Source: Patagioenas fasciata (taxonomy: Eukaryota; Chordata; Aves; Columbiformes; Columbidae). Taken from it: a stretch of 64,000 nucleotides of DNA. Under the pieces are notes generated by a model that was given only the letters and a program-made list of their open reading frames with translations, was not told the DNA's origin and did not search any database. Below are positions 63,790 to 64,000 of this stretch, piece after piece. The translations under genes were made by a program, and so were the position numbers. The DNA lies in the NCBI RefSeq assembly GCF_037038585.1, contig NC_092520.1, forward strand, positions 58,184,501 through 58,248,500, in the 5' to 3' direction. How positions within the stretch are numbered: the stretch's first letter is position 1; each line of letters begins with the position of its first letter.

Positions 63790-64000
63790 TGGAATCATAG
63801 AATTGTTTAGGTTGGAAGAGACCTTTAAGATCGAGTCCAACTGTTAACCTAACACTGCCAAGTCCACCACTAAAACCATGTCCTCAATTTACATATCTTT
63901 CAAACACCTCCAGGGATGGTGACTCAACCACTTACTTGGGCAGCCTGTTGCGATGCCTGACAACCCTTTTGGTGAAGAAATTTTTCCTAATAGCCAATCT
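63790..64000 (-). mobile_element. CR1 LINE 3' fragment (antisense, runs off right edge)
   Basis: On the + strand it starts ggaatcatagaattgtttag then gttggaagagacctttaaga. The block tgttaacctaacactgcca, the cacctccagggatggtgact block and ggcagcctgttgcgatgcct follow, and it continues with the ttggtgaagaaatttttcct block (KKFF region) at the edge. This is the CR1 3' UTR plus the reverse-transcriptase C terminus. Its ATTCTATG-type tail and the aacctaacactgcca block ally it with the copy at 5101 rather than with those at 22983 and 57713. Confidence 0.94.

Noticed and set aside
1..64000. CRISPR arrays, tRNA or rRNA genes, operons, phage or viral modules
   Set aside because: No regularly spaced repeats, no cloverleaf with A/B boxes that I could recognise, and no coding density above chance outside the ITGBL1 exons and CR1 remnants. 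Scanning by eye could miss a small RNA gene.

Overview
The window is vertebrate, almost certainly avian, nuclear DNA. The evidence is spliced exons with consensus GT/AG borders, very long AT-rich introns, and interspersed repeats that are almost all CR1 LINEs, several ending in the ATTCTGTG or ATTCTATG tails typical of bird CR1. There is nothing bacterial or viral in its layout: no operons, CRISPR arrays or compact coding. I cannot name the species.

Only one gene is supported: ITGBL1 (integrin beta-like 1), on the + strand. Three coding exons are visible: 1-181 (cut by the left edge), 58315-58461 and 60875-60997. They join in frame through phase-1 splice sites and encode successive cysteine-rich integrin-type EGF repeats of a secreted protein. 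The rest of the gene lies beyond the right edge. The first 200 bases are CpG-rich, so the promoter CpG island is probably just left of the window.

Between the first two exons is a 58.1 kb intron, then a 2.4 kb intron, then at least 3 kb of a third. Intron content is AT-rich DNA with simple repeats and nine recognisable CR1-type remnants: 5101, 6911, 12226, 16842, 22983, 27450, 49000, 57713 and 63790. The copy at 22983-23929 is the youngest-looking. It keeps an open reverse-transcriptase C-terminal frame and sits inside a CAG microsatellite. The remnant at 27450-28135 is unusual because it comes from the 5' half of CR1 (ORF1, coiled-coil and esterase-like region) and has no 3' end. The roughly 20.9 kb from 28136 to 48999 has no CR1 that I can see.

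I did not find a previously undescribed biological system. The observations most worth checking are the CR1 insertion in the CAG tract, the orphan CR1 ORF1 fragment, a CR1 copy close to a splice acceptor, and several short tandem duplications in the introns. The numerous short open frames in the introns look like chance.
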